A stretch of 64,000 nucleotides of DNA from Dyella halodurans (GCF_026283925.1 NZ_JAPDPF010000003.1:310001-374000); one strand, 5' to 3'. Numbered from the stretch's first letter, positions 8,950 through 18,096 are shown. Program-made: numbers and translations. The notes: generated by a model not told the origin, from the letters alone.

Positions 8950-8959
8950 CGTCGCAGCA

Positions 8960-9418
8960 GTGCCCGTTGAAACCCGTCCCGACCATGCGCCACTCGAACT
9001 CGAGCACTTCCTGCCGTACCGGCTCTCGATCCTGTCCAATGCCGTCAGCCAGGGCATTGCCGACGAGTACCAGCGCCGTTTTGACCTGAGCATGACGGAA
9101 TGGCGCGTGATGGCCGTGCTGGCCCGCTTCGATGGCCTGTCGGCGCGCGAAGTGGCCGAACGTACCCTGATGGACAAGGTGGCGGTGAGCCGGGCCCTGG
9201 CGCGCCTGGTGGAATCGGGCCGGGTCAACCGCGGCACCCACGACGGCGACAAGCGCCGCTCCGTGCTCGGCCTCAGCGAGGCCGGCTGGCAGGTCCATGA
9301 CGAAGTGGCGCCGATGGCGCGGGCCAGGGAGCGCGAGCTGCTGGCCAAGCTGGATGCCGAGGAACGCGATTGGCTGATGCGCATCCTCGACAAGCTCCAG
9401 CCGGTCGATCAGCCCTGA
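8960..9418 (+). CDS. MarR-family transcriptional regulator
   Basis: A 152-residue winged-helix regulator. The recognition helix region is 'LSAREVAERTLMDKVAVSRALARLVESG', followed by the wing 'DGDKRRSVLGLSEAG', with dimerisation helices at both ends. The GTG at 8960 is chosen because a strong AAGGAG precedes it; the ATG at 8930 has no ribosome site and overlaps the presumed operator. Its divergent position to hpd suggests it controls homogentisate-pathway genes, as MarR/HmgR-like proteins do elsewhere. The effector is not known. Confidence 0.85.
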   Translation: MPVETRPDHAPLELEHFLPYRLSILSNAVSQGIADEYQRRFDLSMTEWRVMAVLARFDGLSAREVAERTLMDKVAVSRALARLVESGRVNRGTHDGDKRRSVLGLSEAGWQVHDEVAPMARARERELLAKLDAEERDWLMRILDKLQPVDQP

Positions 9419-9424
9419 GGCATC

Positions 9425-9449
9425 GAGGGGGAAGCATGCCTTCCCCCTC
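9425..9449. terminator. GC-rich hairpin between marR and peptide transporter
   Basis: GAGGGGGAAG-CATGC-CTTCCCCCTC, a perfect 10-bp stem between convergent stop codons. No clear T-tract on either side. Confidence 0.55.
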
Positions 9450-9461
9450 CTCCCCCTGCGC

Positions 9462-11051
9462 TTACTTCACGCCATGCATCAGGCGGTTGATCAACGGCGC
9501 AATCAGGAACAGCAAGGCGCCTGCCCCAACTAGCGACCAGAAGCCAAACGTGTAGCCGGTCAGCGCCGACTGCACCGTCATGCCGCTTTCGCCGCTCACG
9601 ATGCCCGCGAAAATGCCGGACAGGTTGTTGCCGATGCCGGTGGACAGGAACCAGCCGCCCATGCCGAAGCCGACCAGGCGCACCGGGGCCAGCTTGGTGA
9701 CCATCGACAGGCCGATGGGCGACAGGCACAACTCACCCACGGACTGGATCACGTAGACCATGAACAAGGTCCAGAATGGGATCTTGCCGGCCTCATTGAC
9801 GAGGCTGGACAGGGCAAACATCAACAGCAGGAAGGCCAGGCCGTTGAAGATCAGGCCCAGGCCGAACTTGCGCGGAATCGACGGATTGCGGCGACCCATG
9901 GCCACCCAGATCCAGGCGATCAGCGGCGCCAGCGCAATGATCGCGATGGAGTTCACCGACTGGAACCAGGCATTGGGAAAGGTGAAGCTGCCCAGCTGGC
10001 GATTGACGATCTGGTCGGCGAGGAAGGTGAACGAGCTGCCGGCCTGTTCGAAGAACATCCAGAACAGCACGTTGAAGACAAAGATGATCAGCATCGCGAT
10101 CACCTTGTCACGCTGCACCCTGCCCTCGCGAATGCCCTCGACCAGCAAGAGCAGGGACAGGCCGATGAACAGCGCACCGAGCACCCAGGCCAGCACGGTG
10201 GCTGCAGCGAGGGTCTTCTCGAAATCCACCGCGCCATTGACCAGCACCGGGTGAATGGCGCCGAAGCTCAGCAGCGCCTTGGTGACCAGGGTGGAAAAAC
10301 CACCACCCATCAGGAAGTACACCACGGGTACCGTCACCACCACGCCGATCAGCACGTAGACCACGCGCATCAGGCTCTCGCCGCCCGCAGGCGGCCGGCC
10401 CACGTCCTTGAGGCCGCGGCGGCCGATCCAGAACCACACCAGGCTGATCAGCATGCCCACGCCGGACGCGATGAACACATATTTGTAGTTCGGCATGCCC
10501 TGAGTGCCGAAGATCGATTCGGCCAGGTACTGGGTGATCACCGGCGAGATCATCGCGCCGAGGTTGATGCCCATGTAGAAAATGGTGAAGCCGCTGTCGC
10601 GACGGCCATCGGCTACCCCGTAGAGCTGGCCGACCATGGTCGAGATATTCGGTTTGAACAAGCCGTTGCCGGCAATGATGGTAGCCAGGCCCAACTCGAA
10701 CACCTGCTGGTTCGGCACCGCGATGGCGAACAGGCCCACCATCATCACCGCCGCGCCGACCAGGATCGAGCGCTGATAGCCCAGCACGCGATCGGCGATG
10801 TATCCGCCGAAGATGGCCGCCGCGTAGACCAGGGCCAGGTAGGCGCCGTAAGTGCGACTGGCCGGCGCCTGGCCGACGGCGTCCCCGCCGAAGAACTGCG
10901 CCACGATATAGAGCACCAGCGCCCAGCGAATGCCGTAGAACGCAAAGCGCTCCCAGAACTCGGTCATGAACAACATCCACAAGGGCCGCGGGTGACCCAT
11001 GGTCTGTGGGTAATCAGGCACACGCGGTGCGGTGGTGAGGGTGTCGCTCAT
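9462..11051 (-). CDS. POT-family proton-dependent peptide transporter
   Basis: A 529-residue inner-membrane transporter. The family signature 'EFWERFAFYGIRWAL' (the ExxERFxYY proton-coupling motif of TM1) is at about 30-44, followed by 'GGYIADRVLGYQ', 'GNGLFKPNISTMVGQLY' and 'GFTIFYMGINLGAMISP'. The extra central hydrophobic segments (about 225-330) give the 14-TM form typical of bacterial POTs. 'GELCLSPIGLSMVTKLAP' is the conserved C-terminal stretch. AGGGGAAGG precedes the ATG. A paralogue in the same orientation lies directly upstream. It should import di- and tripeptides, which could feed the nearby amino-acid degradation genes. Confidence 0.92.
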   Translation of the reverse strand: MSDTLTTAPRVPDYPQTMGHPRPLWMLFMTEFWERFAFYGIRWALVLYIVAQFFGGDAVGQAPASRTYGAYLALVYAAAIFGGYIADRVLGYQRSILVGAAVMMVGLFAIAVPNQQVFELGLATIIAGNGLFKPNISTMVGQLYGVADGRRDSGFTIFYMGINLGAMISPVITQYLAESIFGTQGMPNYKYVFIASGVGMLISLVWFWIGRRGLKDVGRPPAGGESLMRVVYVLIGVVVTVPVVYFLMGGGFSTLVTKALLSFGAIHPVLVNGAVDFEKTLAAATVLAWVLGALFIGLSLLLLVEGIREGRVQRDKVIAMLIIFVFNVLFWMFFEQAGSSFTFLADQIVNRQLGSFTFPNAWFQSVNSIAIIALAPLIAWIWVAMGRRNPSIPRKFGLGLIFNGLAFLLLMFALSSLVNEAGKIPFWTLFMVYVIQSVGELCLSPIGLSMVTKLAPVRLVGFGMGGWFLSTGIGNNLSGIFAGIVSGESGMTVQSALTGYTFGFWSLVGAGALLFLIAPLINRLMHGVK

Positions 11052-11213
11052 GCCTTCCCCTATGGGTACGGGCCGGCTCGTCGGGTGCGGACCGGATGGT
11101 TGCCGACGGAGAGATGTAACCGGCAGCTACCGAACCCGTCAAATGCACCGCAACATTTTACGATCCCGGTGGGACTCCGCGCAAAGCCTTGGCTGTCGCG
11201 GGAAACACGGTGA

Positions 11214-11231
11214 GGCGGCGCCAACGCCGCC
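11214..11231 (-). terminator. Short hairpin downstream of the second peptide transporter
   Basis: GGCGGCG-CCAA-CGCCGCC, just after the stop codon at 11244 on the minus strand. There is no T-tract, so terminator function is uncertain. Confidence 0.35.
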
Positions 11232-11243
11232 CCACCGGTCGAC

Positions 11244-12752
11244 TCAGCGCACGCCGTGCATCAGCCGGTTGATCAGGGGCGAGATCAACAGCAGGAACAC
11301 GCCGGCACCGGCCAGCAGCCAGAAGCTGAAGGTGAAGCCGCTCAGCGCGGAAGCGGCCGTCATGCCGCTGTCGCCGCTGATACGGCCGGCCAGCAGGCCC
11401 GACAGATTGCCGCCCACCGCCAGCGACAGGAACCAGCCGCCCATGGCCACGCCGGTCAGGCGTGGCGGCGCCAGCTTGGTCACCATCGACAAGCCAATCG
11501 GCGACAGGCACAACTCACCCACGGTCTGCAGCACGTAACACAGCGTCAACGGCCAGAACGGAATCAGTCCGTGGCTATCGACCAGGCGCGACAAGGCGTA
11601 CATCAGCGCGGTGAAGCCCAGGCCGTTGAACACCAGGCCGAGGCCGAACTTGCGCGGAATCGACGGTTCCTTATGGCGCCGCGCCAGGAACGACCAGACC
11701 TGGGTCACCAGCGGGGCCAGCACGATGATCGCCAGCGGACTGACCGACTGGAACCAGCCAATCGGGAATTCCCAGCCGCCAAACATGCGCCGGTCGACCA
11801 TGTTCGCCGCCAGGAAGTTGAACGACGTGCCCAGCTGGAAATAGAACATCCAGAACAGGATGTTGAAGGCGAAGATGATCAGCATCGCCAGCACCCGGTG
11901 CAGTTGCACGCGATCGTGGCGCATCGCCTCGACGATCAGCATCGCCGCCACGCCGACAAACAGCAGGCCCAGCAGCCATTGCAGGCCATTGGCGCCGACG
12001 AAGGCCAGCAGCAGATAGATCAGCGGCACCGCCGCCAGGATGCCCAGCAGCACCCACACCACGCGCATGCGGCTGGCCGCCTCCGGCGCCGGCCGCCCCA
12101 CCCCGCCCAGACCGCGCCGGCCGAACCAGAACCAGAACAGGCTCAGCACCATGCCGACGCCGGCCGCGCCGAACACCAGCCGGTAGTTCTGCTGCATGGG
12201 CGTGTCGGTGAAATAGCTGGCCAGCCAGCCGGTGAGCAGGGGTGCCAGCAAGGCGCCGCCGTTGATGCCCATGTAGAACAGGATGAAGCCGCGGTCGCGG
12301 CGGTCGTCCTTGGGCCCGTAGAGCTGGCCGACCATGGTGGAGATATTCGGCTTGAACAAGCCGTTGCCGACAATCACCATCGCCAAACCAAACAGGAACA
12401 ATGATTTGCTCGGCAGCATCACCACGAACAGGCCCGCGGCCATAACCAGGGCGCCGAGCAGGATCGAGCGCTGGTAGCCGATGATCTTGTCCGCCACATA
12501 GCCGCCGAAGATGCTGGTGGCATAGATCAGCGCCGTATAGGCACCGTAGATCTTGCTGGCCCAGGCCTCGCCGGCGGGGTCGCCATGGAAGAAGTGCGCC
12601 ACGATGTACAAGGCCAGCGCCCAGCTGACGCTGTAGAACGCAAAGCGCTCCCAGAATTCGGTCATGAACAGCATCCACAACGGCCGTGGATGACCGAGCA
12701 TTTGCGGATAGTCCGGCACCGGCGAAGGTGCGCTGGTCGTGGTGTCGCTCAT
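11244..12752 (-). CDS. POT-family proton-dependent peptide transporter (paralogue)
   Basis: A 502-residue membrane protein with the same signatures as its neighbour: 'EFWERFAFYSVSWAL', 'GGYVADKIIGYQRS', 'GNGLFKPNISTMVGQLYG', 'GFILFYMGINGGALLAP' and 'GELCLSPIGLSMVTKLAPPRL'. AAGGGG lies upstream of the ATG. The two transporters share the N-terminal 'VPDYPQ..GHPRPLWMLFMTEFWERF' pattern and overall layout, so they arose by tandem duplication. Divergence in the central membrane segments suggests different substrate preferences. About 190 bp separate the two, so each may have its own promoter. Confidence 0.92.
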   Translation of the reverse strand: MSDTTTSAPSPVPDYPQMLGHPRPLWMLFMTEFWERFAFYSVSWALALYIVAHFFHGDPAGEAWASKIYGAYTALIYATSIFGGYVADKIIGYQRSILLGALVMAAGLFVVMLPSKSLFLFGLAMVIVGNGLFKPNISTMVGQLYGPKDDRRDRGFILFYMGINGGALLAPLLTGWLASYFTDTPMQQNYRLVFGAAGVGMVLSLFWFWFGRRGLGGVGRPAPEAASRMRVVWVLLGILAAVPLIYLLLAFVGANGLQWLLGLLFVGVAAMLIVEAMRHDRVQLHRVLAMLIIFAFNILFWMFYFQLGTSFNFLAANMVDRRMFGGWEFPIGWFQSVSPLAIIVLAPLVTQVWSFLARRHKEPSIPRKFGLGLVFNGLGFTALMYALSRLVDSHGLIPFWPLTLCYVLQTVGELCLSPIGLSMVTKLAPPRLTGVAMGGWFLSLAVGGNLSGLLAGRISGDSGMTAASALSGFTFSFWLLAGAGVFLLLISPLINRLMHGVR

Positions 12753-12865
12753 CTATGCCCCTTGGGGTGCAGGTCGGCACGCCGCGTGCAGACCGCTGTG
12801 GTTACGGGCCGGCGGATGCAGCGCGCATCCACCGACCGGTCAAATCCTTGCTATAGATACCCGGA

Positions 12866-13714
12866 TCAGCTGCCGAGCTCGGTGCGCACGTCCAGCAACT
12901 CGGGAAAGAACTCCAGCTCCAAGGCCTTCTTCAGGAAGGCCACGCCAGACGAGCCACCGGTGCCGCGCCGGTTGCCGATGATGCGTTCCACCGTTTTCAT
13001 ATGGCGGAAACGCCAAAGCTGGAAACTCTCCTCCACATCCACCAGTTGTTCACACATGTGGTATTCCGGCCAGCACGTGGAGCGGTTCTCGTAAATGCGC
13101 TTGAAGACCGGCAGCAAGGCGTCGTGCCGTTGATAGGGCTGGGTCCAGTCCCGCGCAAGCAAGTTGGCTGGCACCTCGTGCCCCTGGCGCTTGAGGTAGC
13201 GGAGGAACTCGTCGTACAGGCTCGGCGCCTCGAGCACCGCGCGCAGCTCGGCCTGCGCCGCCGGGTCATAGGCGAACACCTGCAGCATCTGCGCGTTCTT
13301 GTTGCCGAGCAGGAACTCGATCTGCCGGTACTGCAGCGACTGGAAGCCCGACGAGGCACCCAGCACGCCGCGAAATTCCAGGTATTCCGACGGCGTCAGC
13401 GTCTCCAGCACCGCCCACTGCTCGAACAACTGGCGCTGCACCTGCTTCACCCGCGCCAGGATCTTCAGGCAGGTATCCATGTCGTCGGCGCGCAAGTGGG
13501 CCAGCGCGGCCTTCAGCTCATGGATCAGCAGCTTCATCCACAGCTCGGCCACCTGGTGCTGGACGATGAACAGCATTTCGTCGTGGTGCGGCGGATTGCT
13601 CAACGGTCGTTGGGCCGACAGCAGGGCATCCAGCCGCAGATATCCGCCATAGGTCAGTCGCCCGTTCAGGTCGAGTTCGATGCCGGCCTCAAGGTCGCGC
13701 TGATTCTCGGTCAT
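12866..13714 (-). CDS. kynA: Tryptophan 2,3-dioxygenase
   Basis: A 282-residue all-helical heme dioxygenase that opens tryptophan to N-formylkynurenine. Diagnostic parts are '[16 protein letters not shown]', '[20 protein letters not shown]' (substrate pocket), '[18 protein letters not shown]', '[11 protein letters not shown]' (axial heme His) and '[15 protein letters not shown]' (substrate carboxylate/ammonium loop). GGAAGG precedes the ATG. No other kynurenine-pathway gene is nearby. It is divergent from the 2-oxoacid dehydrogenase operon across a 210-bp gap in which I see no other gene. Confidence 0.96.
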   Translation of the reverse strand: MTENQRDLEAGIELDLNGRLTYGGYLRLDALLSAQRPLSNPPHHDEMLFIVQHQVAELWMKLLIHELKAALAHLRADDMDTCLKILARVKQVQRQLFEQWAVLETLTPSEYLEFRGVLGASSGFQSLQYRQIEFLLGNKNAQMLQVFAYDPAAQAELRAVLEAPSLYDEFLRYLKRQGHEVPANLLARDWTQPYQRHDALLPVFKRIYENRSTCWPEYHMCEQLVDVEESFQLWRFRHMKTVERIIGNRRGTGGSSGVAFLKKALELEFFPELLDVRTELGS

Positions 13715-13924
13715 GGCCTTCCAGTAAGCGGTAAAAAGCGCATGTTAACCGTTGTGGAGGCCCCCTCCGTACGACCGCGCATGCTGCGCTGTACCTTGCA
13801 GCGCAACATCCCGCCCTGTTATCAAATGCGGTCTTGTCAGGGCCTTACGCGAGCCTGACCCCACTGGATGGGTCACCGCCTCCCTACACCCAATCCCCAC
13901 CATTACTCACTCCGGGAGCGAGTC

Positions 13925-15010
13925 GTGTCCATCGCCGCCAAGTTTGAAATCGAATACCTGCAGTATCTCGATGCCGAAGGCAAACAGGTCCGTGACGATC
14001 TGCCTGAATTTGCCAAAGACCTTGACCACATGGTCGAGCTGTACAAGCTGATGCTGTCGACCCGCGTGTTCGACGCCAAGTCGGTCGCCTTGCAGCGTAC
14101 CGGCAAGCTCGGCACCTATGCCAGCTGCCTGGGCCACGAAGCGGCCCACGTCGGCATCGGCAGCGCCATGCGCCCGGAAGACGTGTTCGCCCCCAGCTAC
14201 CGCGAGTACGGCGCGCAGCTGTATCGCGGCGTGCAGCCGCGCGAGGTGTACATGTACTGGGGCGGCGACGAGCGCGGCAACGACTACCAGAAGGAACCTG
14301 CGCGCCACGACTTCGCCTGGTCGGTGCCGATCGCCACGCAGTGCCTGCATGCCGCCGGTTCCGCGCTGGCGTTCAAGATCCGCAACGAACCGCGCGTGGC
14401 CGTGTGCACGATCGGTGACGGTGGCTCGTCCAAGGGCGACTTCTATGGCGCCATCAACATTGCCGGCGCGCAGAACCTGCCGCTGGTGGCGGCGATCGTG
14501 AACAACCAGTGGGCTATCTCGGTGCCGCGCAAGATCCAGTCCGGTGCGCCAACGCTGGCGCAGAAGGGCATCGCTGCGGGCCTGTACTGCATCCAGGTCG
14601 ACGGCAACGACATCATTGCCGTGCGCAAGGCGATGGGCGACGCGATCGAGCGCGCACGCGCCGGCCAGGGCGGTTCGGTGGTGGAGCTGGTGACGTATCG
14701 CCTGTCCGACCACACCACCGCCGATGACGCGCGCCGTTACCGCGGCGAAGACGAAGTGAAGGACGCCTGGGCCAAGGAGCCGATGAAGCGCCTGCGCAAC
14801 TGGCTGGTGGCCAAGGGCGTGTGGGACGACGCCAAGGAAGAGGCCTGGAAGGCCGAGTGCGACGAGTGGATGGACAACGAGGTGAATGCCTACCTCGAGA
14901 CCAAGACACAGCCGGTCACGGCGATGTTCGACTACACCTTCGCCGAAGTTCCTGCCGATCTCGCCAAGCAGCGCGATTACGTCCTTTCGCTCGAGAACAA
15001 GGGTCACTGA
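13925..15010 (+). CDS. 2-Oxoacid dehydrogenase E1 component, alpha subunit
   Basis: Thiamine-diphosphate subunit of a branched-chain 2-oxoacid or pyruvate dehydrogenase (361 residues). The ThDP/Mg motif runs from 'GDGGSSKGDFY' to 'AAIVNN', and the active-site loop is 'YRLSDHTTADDARRYR' (phosphorylation-loop region of E1 alpha). I place the start at GTG 13925, which has GGGAG 6 bp upstream; an ATG at 13868 has no ribosome site. 3 bp separate it from the beta subunit. Sequence alone does not decide between pyruvate and branched-chain oxoacids; the 'bkd'-type heterodimeric E1 is certain. Confidence 0.9.
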   Translation: MSIAAKFEIEYLQYLDAEGKQVRDDLPEFAKDLDHMVELYKLMLSTRVFDAKSVALQRTGKLGTYASCLGHEAAHVGIGSAMRPEDVFAPSYREYGAQLYRGVQPREVYMYWGGDERGNDYQKEPARHDFAWSVPIATQCLHAAGSALAFKIRNEPRVAVCTIGDGGSSKGDFYGAINIAGAQNLPLVAAIVNNQWAISVPRKIQSGAPTLAQKGIAAGLYCIQVDGNDIIAVRKAMGDAIERARAGQGGSVVELVTYRLSDHTTADDARRYRGEDEVKDAWAKEPMKRLRNWLVAKGVWDDAKEEAWKAECDEWMDNEVNAYLETKTQPVTAMFDYTFAEVPADLAKQRDYVLSLENKGH

Positions 15011-15013
15011 GTC

Positions 15014-15994
15014 ATGGCACAAATCACTCTTATCGAAGCCGTCACCCAGGCGCTGGCCTATGAAATGGCCCATGACGACAGCGTCGTCGTGCTCGGTGAG
15101 GACGTGGGCGTCAACGGCGGCGTGTTCCGCGCCACCCAGGGCCTGCAGGAAAAGTTCGGCGAGCTGCGCGTGCTCGACACGCCGCTGGACGAAACCACCA
15201 TTGCCGGCGTCACCGTGGGCCTTGCCGCCCAGGGCATGAAGCCGGTGGCCGAAGCGCAGTTCGAAGGCTTCATCTATCCGATGATGGAGCAGATCGCCTG
15301 CCATGCCGCGCGCCTGCGCAACCGCACGCGCGGCCGCATCACCGTGCCGGCCGTGTGGCGTGCACCGTGGGGCGGCGGTATCCGCGCGCCGGAGCATCAC
15401 TCCGAGGCGAACGAGCACCTGTTCACCAACATCCCGGGCCTGCGCGTGGTGATGCCGTCGTCGCCGGCACGCGCCTATGGCCTGCTGCTGGCCGCCATCC
15501 GCGATCCGGATCCGGTGATGTTCTTCGAGCCCAAGCGCATCTACCGCCAGTACAAGGAAGAAGTGCCGGATGACGGCGAGGCCCTGCCGCTCGACGTCTG
15601 CTTCGTGCTGCGCGACGGCACCGACGTCACCATCGTGACCTGGGGCGCCCAGGTGAAGGAAGCGCTGGAAGCCGCCGATGAACTCGCCGCCGACGGCATC
15701 AGCGCCGAAGTGATCGACGTAGCCACGCTGACGCCGCTGGACTTCGACACCATCGCCGAGTCGGTGCAGAAGACCGGCCGCTGCGTGATCGTGCACGAGG
15801 CCCCCAAGACCGCCGGCTTCGGTGCCGAGATCGCCGCGCGCCTGGCCGAGGAATGCATGTACGACCTGCTCGCGCCGGTCGAGCGCGTGACCGGCTTCGA
15901 CACGCATATCCCGCTGTTCCGCCTGGAAATGAAGTACCTGCCGAGCACCGAGCGCGTGGTGGCTGCCGCCAAGCGCACGCTGGCCGCCAGCTAA
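15014..15994 (+). CDS. 2-Oxoacid dehydrogenase E1 component, beta subunit
   Basis: A 326-residue E1 beta (transketolase-like pyrimidine-binding and C-terminal domains). Seen: 'VVVLGEDVGVNGGVFRATQGLQEKFG', 'RVLDTPLDETTIAGVTVGLAAQGMKPV', 'GGIRAPEHHSEANEHLF', 'VTWGAQVKEALEAADEL' and 'IVHEAPKTAGFGAEIAARL', all typical. It pairs with the alpha subunit just upstream to form the alpha2-beta2 decarboxylase. A REP-like element separates it from the E2 gene. Confidence 0.93.
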   Translation: MAQITLIEAVTQALAYEMAHDDSVVVLGEDVGVNGGVFRATQGLQEKFGELRVLDTPLDETTIAGVTVGLAAQGMKPVAEAQFEGFIYPMMEQIACHAARLRNRTRGRITVPAVWRAPWGGGIRAPEHHSEANEHLFTNIPGLRVVMPSSPARAYGLLLAAIRDPDPVMFFEPKRIYRQYKEEVPDDGEALPLDVCFVLRDGTDVTIVTWGAQVKEALEAADELAADGISAEVIDVATLTPLDFDTIAESVQKTGRCVIVHEAPKTAGFGAEIAARLAEECMYDLLAPVERVTGFDTHIPLFRLEMKYLPSTERVVAAAKRTLAAS

Positions 15995-16008
15995 AATCCT
16001 TCCGCGCT

Positions 16009-16081
16009 CGTCGTCCCCGCGAAGGCGGGGACCCAGCGCCTCAGACCAAGCACTGGATCCCCGCCTCCGCGGGGATGACGA
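16009..16081. repeat. REP-like double hairpin between E1 beta and E2
   Basis: Two GC-rich hairpins in opposite orientation: CCCCGC-GAAG-GCGGGG (left) and CCCCGC-CTCC-GCGGGG (right). They are bounded by TCGTCGTC at the left and its near-complement GATGACGA at the right. This 'TCATCCCCGCG..GCGGGGATCCA' pattern is a common intergenic repeat of many proteobacteria. It lies inside an otherwise tight operon and may reduce or stabilise downstream mRNA. Only one copy is in this window. Confidence 0.85.
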
Positions 16082-16105
16082 CCAAACAAATTCGCGAGAA
16101 TCATC

Positions 16106-17488
16106 ATGGCCAACATCAAGACGTTCTATCTGCCCGACCTCGGCGAGGGCCTGCCCGACGCCACCATCGTCGAGTGGCACGTGAAGGAAGGCGACAACAT
16201 CAAGCTCGACGCGCCGCTGTGCTCGATGGAAACCGCCAAGGCCGTCGTCGACGTGCCGTCGCCGTACACCGGCAAGGTCGTCAAGCTGCATGGCGCCGCC
16301 GGCGACATCATCGAGACCGGCTCGGCGCTGGCCGAGTTCGAGCCCGACCCGAATGCCAAGCAGCGCGCTGAAGCTGAATCCACCGGCCACCACCACGGCC
16401 CGAAGAAGAGCGTGGGCAGCGCTACCGCTGACGCGCACAAGGTCGTCGCCTCCGACGAAGGCGGCGAGATCGACGCCGACGACAAGCCGGAACGCGAAGA
16501 CGAAGGCACCGTGGTCGGCGCCATGATCAGCGGCAGCCACGTGCACGTCGAACAGGCCAGCAGCGTCGGTGGCGTGAAGGCCGTGCCGGCCGTGCGCGCC
16601 CTGGCCAAGAAGCTCAAGGTCGACCTCACCCGCGTGCGCCCCACCGGCGCCGATGGCGTGGTCACCCTGCAGGACGTGAAGAACGCCGCCGCCAACGGCA
16701 CGGCCGCCCTCGGCGCCGCGCCGGCGCGTGCCGTGCCCGCCTCCGCCGGTCGTCACCTGGCTCCCGAGCTGCCGCAGCCTGAGGCGGCCCGTACGGCCAC
16801 CTCGCTGGCCGGCAAGCCGGTGCGCACGGCCCCGCCGAGCGTGCACGCCAGCGGCCAGCCTGAGCAGTTGAAGGGCGTCCGCCGCAACATGGCGCGCGTG
16901 ATGGCCGAAGCCCACGCCAACGTGGTGCCGACCTCCCTGGTCGACGATGCCGACCTGCATGCCTGGATCGGCAAGCAGGACATCACCGCCCGCCTGATCC
17001 GCGCCATCGTGGTCGCCTGCAAGGCGGTGCCGGCGATGAATGCCTGGTTCGACGGCAAGAACCTCACCCGCACCCTGCATCCGCACGTGGACATCGGCAT
17101 CGCCGTGGATACCGACGACGGCCTGTTCGTGCCGGCGCTGCGCAACGCCGACGTGCTGGACGGCGCCGGCGTGCGTGCCGCGATCAAGCGCCTGCGCTCG
17201 CAGGTGGAAGACCGCAGCATCCCCGCCTCGGAACTGTCCGGCTACACCATCAGCCTGTCGAACTTCGGCATGTTCGCCGGTCGCTACGCCACCCCGGTGG
17301 TGGTGCCGCCGACGGTGGCCATCATTGGCGCCGGCAAGCTGAGCCACGACGTGGTGGCGGTGATGGGCGGCATCGAAGTGCATCGCCGCATGCCGCTGTC
17401 GGTGACGTTCGATCACCGCGCCGTGACGGGTGGCGAAGCCGCGCGCTTCCTCAAGGCCATGATCGACGATCTGGGCCTGCCGAACTAA
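16106..17488 (+). CDS. Dihydrolipoyl acyltransferase (E2) of the 2-oxoacid dehydrogenase
   Basis: A 460-residue E2. One lipoyl domain (1-80) has the lipoylated K45 in 'METAKAVVDV'. A charged, His-rich linker is followed by a peripheral-subunit-binding domain (about 158-195, 'PAVRALAKKLKVDLTRVRPTG'), an Ala/Pro linker, and the catalytic domain from about 235. The C-terminal catalytic motif reads H437-RAVTG instead of the usual HxxxDG, so the canonical Asp is Thr441. No E3 (lipoamide dehydrogenase) gene follows; a terminator does. It must share an E3 encoded elsewhere. Confidence 0.92.
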   Translation: MANIKTFYLPDLGEGLPDATIVEWHVKEGDNIKLDAPLCSMETAKAVVDVPSPYTGKVVKLHGAAGDIIETGSALAEFEPDPNAKQRAEAESTGHHHGPKKSVGSATADAHKVVASDEGGEIDADDKPEREDEGTVVGAMISGSHVHVEQASSVGGVKAVPAVRALAKKLKVDLTRVRPTGADGVVTLQDVKNAAANGTAALGAAPARAVPASAGRHLAPELPQPEAARTATSLAGKPVRTAPPSVHASGQPEQLKGVRRNMARVMAEAHANVVPTSLVDDADLHAWIGKQDITARLIRAIVVACKAVPAMNAWFDGKNLTRTLHPHVDIGIAVDTDDGLFVPALRNADVLDGAGVRAAIKRLRSQVEDRSIPASELSGYTISLSNFGMFAGRYATPVVVPPTVAIIGAGKLSHDVVAVMGGIEVHRRMPLSVTFDHRAVTGGEAARFLKAMIDDLGLPN

Positions 17489-17507
17489 GCAGCAACAGCG
17501 TCGTGAG

Positions 17508-17535
17508 AGCCCCGGCCGATGCCGGGGCTTTTTTT
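17508..17535 (+). terminator. Intrinsic terminator of the E1-E2 operon
   Basis: AGCCCCGGC-CGAT-GCCGGGGCT followed by a run of T, 20 bp after the E2 stop codon. Textbook rho-independent terminator. Confidence 0.92.
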
Positions 17536-17663
17536 ATGCGTCGGCCGAGCCTGGGCCGATGACGATGGTGGTCGTGCGATGCGCGCCCAGGCCGATCGAT
17601 TGACAGCATCTCTACAGGTGGATAGCTATACGGATGCCATCGACACCCGCAGAGGAACATGCC

Positions 17664-18047
17664 ATGCACCACAGCAGGCTGTGCACGATCGTGATCGACT
17701 GCCAGACCGACGACCTCGCGCCGGCCACCATGTTCTGGAGCCACGCGCTCGGCAAGTCCATCGTCACGCTCGACCAGGATGGCGACGGGCGCTATGCGGA
17801 ACTGGCAACGGCTGACGATGAGCCGATCATCCTGCTGCAACGCGTCGAGCACGACAGCCGCGTGCACCTGGATATCGAGACGGATGATCTGGCGGCGGAA
17901 GTCGAGCGACTTGAACAACTCGGCGCCACTCGCGTGGCCTGCGTGCGCGACCGCTGGTGGGTCATGCAGGCGCCCAGCGGTCATCGTTTTTGCGTGATAC
18001 GCCAGCAGCGGGAACGCTTCGGCCCGCACCTCAATCGCTGGGAATGA
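17664..18047 (+). CDS. VOC (glyoxalase/bleomycin-resistance) family protein
   Basis: A 127-residue single VOC-fold protein, with 'TIVIDCQTDDLAPATMFWSHALGK' as the first beta-alpha unit and 'HLDIETDDLAAEVERLEQLGATRV' and 'WWVMQAPSGHRFCVI' as the second. The likely metal-site positions are not all obvious, and the substrate cannot be told. The ATG at 17664 follows GAGGAAC; another in-frame ATG 10 codons upstream lacks a ribosome site. It is monocistronic, after the E2 terminator. Confidence 0.8.
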   Translation: MHHSRLCTIVIDCQTDDLAPATMFWSHALGKSIVTLDQDGDGRYAELATADDEPIILLQRVEHDSRVHLDIETDDLAAEVERLEQLGATRVACVRDRWWVMQAPSGHRFCVIRQQRERFGPHLNRWE

Positions 18048-18096
18048 CCCACCGGCACTCGCCCGGCGCGCGCAAGACCATGCTCAAGCCGCGACC

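Noticed and set aside
13907-17416. Open frame of over 1,100 codons on the minus strand across the E1-E2 operon
   Set aside because: It is antisense to three well-identified enzymes, His/Arg/Gly-rich as expected from the complement of high-GC genes, has no ribosome site, and runs through the REP element.
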